NCBI GenBank assembly: GCA_937928405.1
Contig: CALFWZ010000164.1
Coordinates: forward strand, 1-43,282
Direction: 5' to 3'
Length of the DNA stretch: 43,282 nt
Source: an uncultured Saprospiraceae bacterium
Lineage (GTDB): Bacteria > Bacteroidota > Bacteroidia > Chitinophagales > Saprospiraceae
Of this stretch, positions 40,303 to 43,282 are shown in pieces. The first letter of the stretch is position 1, and every line of letters starts with the position of its first letter. A model generated the notes under the pieces. It saw only the letters and a program-made list of their open reading frames with translations. It was not told where the DNA came from and did no database searches. The translations under genes and the position numbers were made by a program.

Positions 40303-43282
40303 TTAGTCCATGAAAAAATTCTTCATTATTTCGGATTGCTCTTGATCATCCTTGTTTAAGGAAATATTTATATCCGTGATTTTCGTTTTTGGTTGCTCAA
40401 TGATCGCTGTTATTATTTCGATAAAGTGATTAGAAAAATTTTGCATTCTCTCCTCAGTAAATAGTGCAGGATCATAAATCATGTGAAATTCTAGATCAGA
40501 TTTTTCCTCGGATATATAAATAGATAAGTCAAATTTAGATCCTTTCTCTTTTAATTCTAGTAATTCAATTTCTAATTCTTCAAATAAAATTTCCCCTTTA
40601 GGCTGATTAAGCATATTGAAAAATATTTGAAAGAATGGGGTTTTATTGTTGTGACGCTTTGGATTTACAAGTTCAATTACTTTTTCAAAAGGAACTTCCT
40701 GATTAGCATAGGCCTGCAAAGTAGTTGATTTAACTCTGGACAATACCTCATTAAATGTTGGATTGCCGCTAAGGTCCGTCCGTAGAGCTAGTGTATTGAG
40801 GAAATAGCCAATTAGGGGTTCTAATTCTTTCTGGGTCCGGTTTGCGATAGGGCTACCAACGCAAATATCCTCCTTAGCAGAATATTTGAATAGTTGAACT
40901 TTCAAGACCCCTAACAACACCATAAAGAGTGTAATTCCTTGCTTTCGAGCAATTTGTCTCAAACCACTTGTCATTGACTCTCCTAATTTCGAGATAATTA
41001 TCTTTCCTTCAATAGTTCGAGCAGACGTCCGTGGAAAGTCCGTTTCAATTTCTGGTACGGATAACCCCTCGAGTTTATCTTTCCAATAGTCCCATTTCTT
41101 TGTCATAGCCACATCTTCCATTGATCGGTGTTGCCATAAGACATAATCAATGTACTGCAAAGGCAATTCGCTCAATTCAACTGGACGTTTTTTGATTTTT
41201 GCATGATAAAATTCTTTCAATTCATTAATCAGAATGGACATGGACCAACCATCTGCTGCCATATGATGCATGGTAATTACTAACAAATAATCTTCTGAAG
41301 CATATTCTACTAAATGTGCTCGCAACATATAATCGTTAGAGAGATCAAATTTTGTGTTAATTTCTTGTTCAATAAACGAACGGACTTCTACTGTATCTAT
41401 CGCGACCATTTTAGACTGCCTCATTTTCCATGTACTGATATCTTTAACCTCTTGGTACAAATCGCCATCAATATCTATTACTACTGTACGGAGTACTTCA
41501 TGGCGTTGAATAAGTGCTTCAAAAGCATATTCTAACGCATCCTTATCTAGCGCACCTTTAAATCTAACTGCTCCTGGAATATGATGATGCGTACTTCCAT
41601 CTCTTTGATCAATAAACCAAATGAATTCTTGCGTATAAGACAAAGGAATTTTCTCTGGACGGGAATCAACTTTAATTATTGGGGGCAATTTCAATTGCAA
41701 AACGTTTTCGCTACCCAATACACACAATTCTCTTACGGTTGGGTTGTTAAAAACATCTTCAATTCTGACATTAAGTCTCATTTCTTTTTGAATAGAAGAA
41801 ATCAATCTTGTAGCCAATAAGGAATGGCCACCCAATTCAAAGAAATCATCCGTTACCCCAATCTGATCTATGCCCAAAATACTCTGCCAAAGGATAGTCA
41901 TTTGCGTTTCAAGTTCACTAGCTGGTTCTACAAATTCATTAGTAATTAATTTTGTAATATCAGGATCAGGTAGTGCTTTCTTATCAATTTTATCATTTGA
42001 TGTCAACGGAAAACTATCCATTTCTATCATAATTGTAGGTACCATATAGGGAGGCAAGTGATGTTTTAAAAAACGCTGAATACCTTTCTTATCAAATTTA
42101 TTATTAGGAATAATATAGGCCACCAACATTTTCAAGTCATTTGCACCATTTTTTGCAAGAACAACTCCTCTTTTGACCAAGTCACATTCTCTCATCACCG
42201 ATTCAATTTCTCCCAATTCTATCCGATAGCCTCTAATTTTTACTTGATCATCGATTCTTCCCAGGAGTTCCACATTTCCATCTATTAACCATCTGGCTAT
42301 ATCACCGGTACGATACATTTTTTCTCCACTTCTAAATGGATTATCAACGAATTTTTTGGCATTCAATTCAGGAAGATTCAAATAGCCTTTTGCCACACCG
42401 ATACCACCGATACACAGTTCTCCAATTACGCCAATCGGTAGCAATTGATTAGCCTCAGATAGCACATATAATTCTACATTTGGTAAAGGCTTACCGATTG
42501 GGAGTGATAATGAACTAATATGTTCTTCTAAATGATTAATTTCAAAATAGCTAGACTCAACTGTAGTTTCTGTTGTACCGTACCCGTTGATAATTCTCAT
42601 TTGGTCCCCAAATCGATCAAGCAGATTATTAAAGTCTTGAACTGGACAAACATCCGCCCCTAATATGAATAACTCTAAATGAGGAAGTGTATATTTTTTT
42701 TCATACACAAATTCCATGAGTGGAATCAACAAGGAAGGAGTATTATCTACTATCGAAATCTGGTGTTTAAACATTAGGTTGAAAAGCTTTTCTACGTCCA
42801 AACGAGTATCAAATGGACAGATCACCAGTTGGCCGCCAAAAAGAATACTTTTAGCCAAATCGCCACAGAATATGTCAAAAGCAATACTAGAAATCTGCAA
42901 TAAACGGGTATCAGATCCTAATTGATAATCAGCTTTCCAAGCATAGGCCGTATCTATCCAGTTGCCATGTTCCACCATGACTCCTTTCGGCTTACCTGTC
43001 GAACCGGAAGTAAAGATAATATAAGCAAGATCATTTCTAGCAATCGGAATATTTAGGTTAAAGGGAGCATATTCATTCCGTTCGGTTAAGAAATTCAATA
43101 ATAATTTCTCATCTACCAACAAGCTACATTCACTGGCTTCGACAATATAGTCAATCCGTGCCGTTAGGAAATCTTGATCCTTAGGTATATTTAATGGAAG
43201 GAAGGAAGCTCCAACTTTGAGTATTCCCATAACAGCATAGATCATGCGCTCGCTACGGTCTAACATAACAGCTACTTTGTCA
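40303..43282 (-). CDS. NRPS-A, 5'-truncated A(Orn-like)-T-C
   Basis: The frame is open through the right edge (DKVAVMLDRSERM reads in from the border), so the internal ATG at 43266 is not the start. Visible order: A domain from core 2 onward (YIIFTSGSTGKPKG, INGYGTTETTVESSYFEI, YRTGDIARW, VKIRGYRIELGEIE, core 10 NDKIDKKALPDPD), T domain (FFELGGHSLLATRL near 41830), and an L-C-L type C domain (PLSYTQEFIWFIDQ, HHMAADGWS near 41255). It ends inside what would be a C-A linker (SEIMKNFFMD). The A domain code reads DIGDIGGVEK. Every difference from the Orn code DVGEIGSIDK is conservative, and the FDIFCGDLAKSILFGG and YGTTE...SSYFE contexts resemble Orn-activating domains, so Orn or a related basic residue is likely. 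The terminal C domain probably works with the A domain that opens NRPS-B. Confidence 0.95.
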   Translation of the reverse strand, partial: DKVAVMLDRSERMIYAVMGILKVGASFLPLNIPKDQDFLTARIDYIVEASECSLLVDEKLLLNFLTERNEYAPFNLNIPIARNDLAYIIFTSGSTGKPKGVMVEHGNWIDTAYAWKADYQLGSDTRLLQISSIAFDIFCGDLAKSILFGGQLVICPFDTRLDVEKLFNLMFKHQISIVDNTPSLLIPLMEFVYEKKYTLPHLELFILGADVCPVQDFNNLLDRFGDQMRIINGYGTTETTVESSYFEINHLEEHISSLSLPIGKPLPNVELYVLSEANQLLPIGVIGELCIGGIGVAKGYLNLPELNAKKFVDNPFRSGEKMYRTGDIARWLIDGNVELLGRIDDQVKIRGYRIELGEIESVMRECDLVKRGVVLAKNGANDLKMLVAYIIPNNKFDKKGIQRFLKHHLPPYMVPTIMIEMDSFPLTSNDKIDKKALPDPDITKLITNEFVEPASELETQMTILWQSILGIDQIGVTDDFFELGGHSLLATRLISSIQKEMRLNVRIEDVFNNPTVRELCVLGSENVLQLKLPPIIKVDSRPEKIPLSYTQEFIWFIDQRDGSTHHHIPGAVRFKGALDKDALEYAFEALIQRHEVLRTVVIDIDGDLYQEVKDISTWKMRQSKMVAIDTVEVRSFIEQEINTKFDLSNDYMLRAHLVEYASEDYLLVITMHHMAADGWSMSILINELKEFYHAKIKKRPVELSELPLQYIDYVLWQHRSMEDVAMTKKWDYWKDKLEGLSVPEIETDFPRTSARTIEGKIIISKLGESMTSGLRQIARKQGITLFMVLLGVLKVQLFKYSAKEDICVGSPIANRTQKELEPLIGYFLNTLALRTDLSGNPTFNEVLSRVKSTTLQAYANQEVPFEKVIELVNPKRHNNKTPFFQIFFNMLNQPKGEILFEELEIELLELKEKGSKFDLSIYISEEKSDLEFHMIYDPALFTEERMQNFSNHFIEIITAIIEQPKTKITDINISLNKDDQEQSEIMKNFFMD

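Noticed and set aside
124..42925. Many plus-strand open frames of 60-149 codons, for example 38754-39203 and 8968-9288
   Set aside because: They lie opposite NRPS or tailoring genes, have no recognisable domains, and repeat at equivalent positions of homologous modules, which shows they are shadows of the minus-strand genes.
43264..43266. ATG at 43266 as the start of NRPS-A
   Set aside because: The frame stays open to the window edge and the upstream codons continue a conserved A-domain motif (KVAVMLDRS), so the gene is truncated by the window.
1..43282. CRISPR arrays, insertion sequences, tRNA or rRNA genes, riboswitches
   Set aside because: Nearly all sequence is accounted for by coding regions; the repeated DNA blocks seen are conserved NRPS core motifs, not array repeats or mobile elements.

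Overview
The window is one long minus-strand operon-like block that is almost entirely nonribosomal peptide synthetase (NRPS). It reads right to left and runs off both ends. The DNA is AT-rich, starts lack usable Shine-Dalgarno sequences and have A/T-rich leaders, and the NRPS domains have a Bacteroidota-like flavour. I infer a low-GC Bacteroidota (Cytophagia, Saprospiria, Chitinophagia or Flavobacteriia type). Genus cannot be set, and no rRNA, tRNA, mobile element or CRISPR is seen.

Layout in transcription order: (1) 43282-40303, 5'-truncated NRPS, A-T-C ('NRPS-A'); (2) 40280-39555, aspartate/glutamate racemase-family protein; (3) 39524-38562, SyrP/TauD-like Fe(II)/2-oxoglutarate dioxygenase; (4) 38510-22458, giant 5350-aa NRPS, A-T-(C-A-T)x4-E ('NRPS-B'); (5) 22237-21179, stand-alone SAM methyltransferase; (6) 21137-12294, 2947-aa NRPS, dock-C-A[FkbM methyltransferase]-T-C-A-T-E ('NRPS-C'); (7) 12275-5685, 2196-aa NRPS, dock-C-A-T-C-A-T ('NRPS-D'); (8) 5645-1, 3'-truncated NRPS, dock-C-A-T-C-A... 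('NRPS-E'). Gaps are 18-50 bp except 220 bp before the methyltransferase, so co-transcription is likely.

I aligned the A domains by eye to GrsA PheA and read the ten-residue specificity codes. If the line is colinear, the fragment made here is: (Orn-like) - X1 - Tyr - Ser - Gly - D-Asn - Asn(methylated?) - D-Asp - Gly - X2 - Asp - Thr - ... The C-domain types agree with this order: the two C domains that follow E domains have the LSxLQEG (D-C-L) first motif, and the others have the PLSxxQExxW (L-C-L) type. The Thr could supply a macrolactone hydroxyl, but no thioesterase, starter C domain, transporter or regulator lies in the window, so the cluster extends both ways.

The most unusual points are: an FkbM-family methyltransferase embedded in an Asn-activating A domain (possible side-chain amide N-methylation), next to a sister Asn domain without the insert; a matching set of three TubC-like N-terminal docking domains and three short C-terminal tails ending in Phe; an assembly-line break exactly in a C-A linker, with the racemase and hydroxylase genes sitting in the break; and a divergent first A domain in NRPS-B with an unassigned code.
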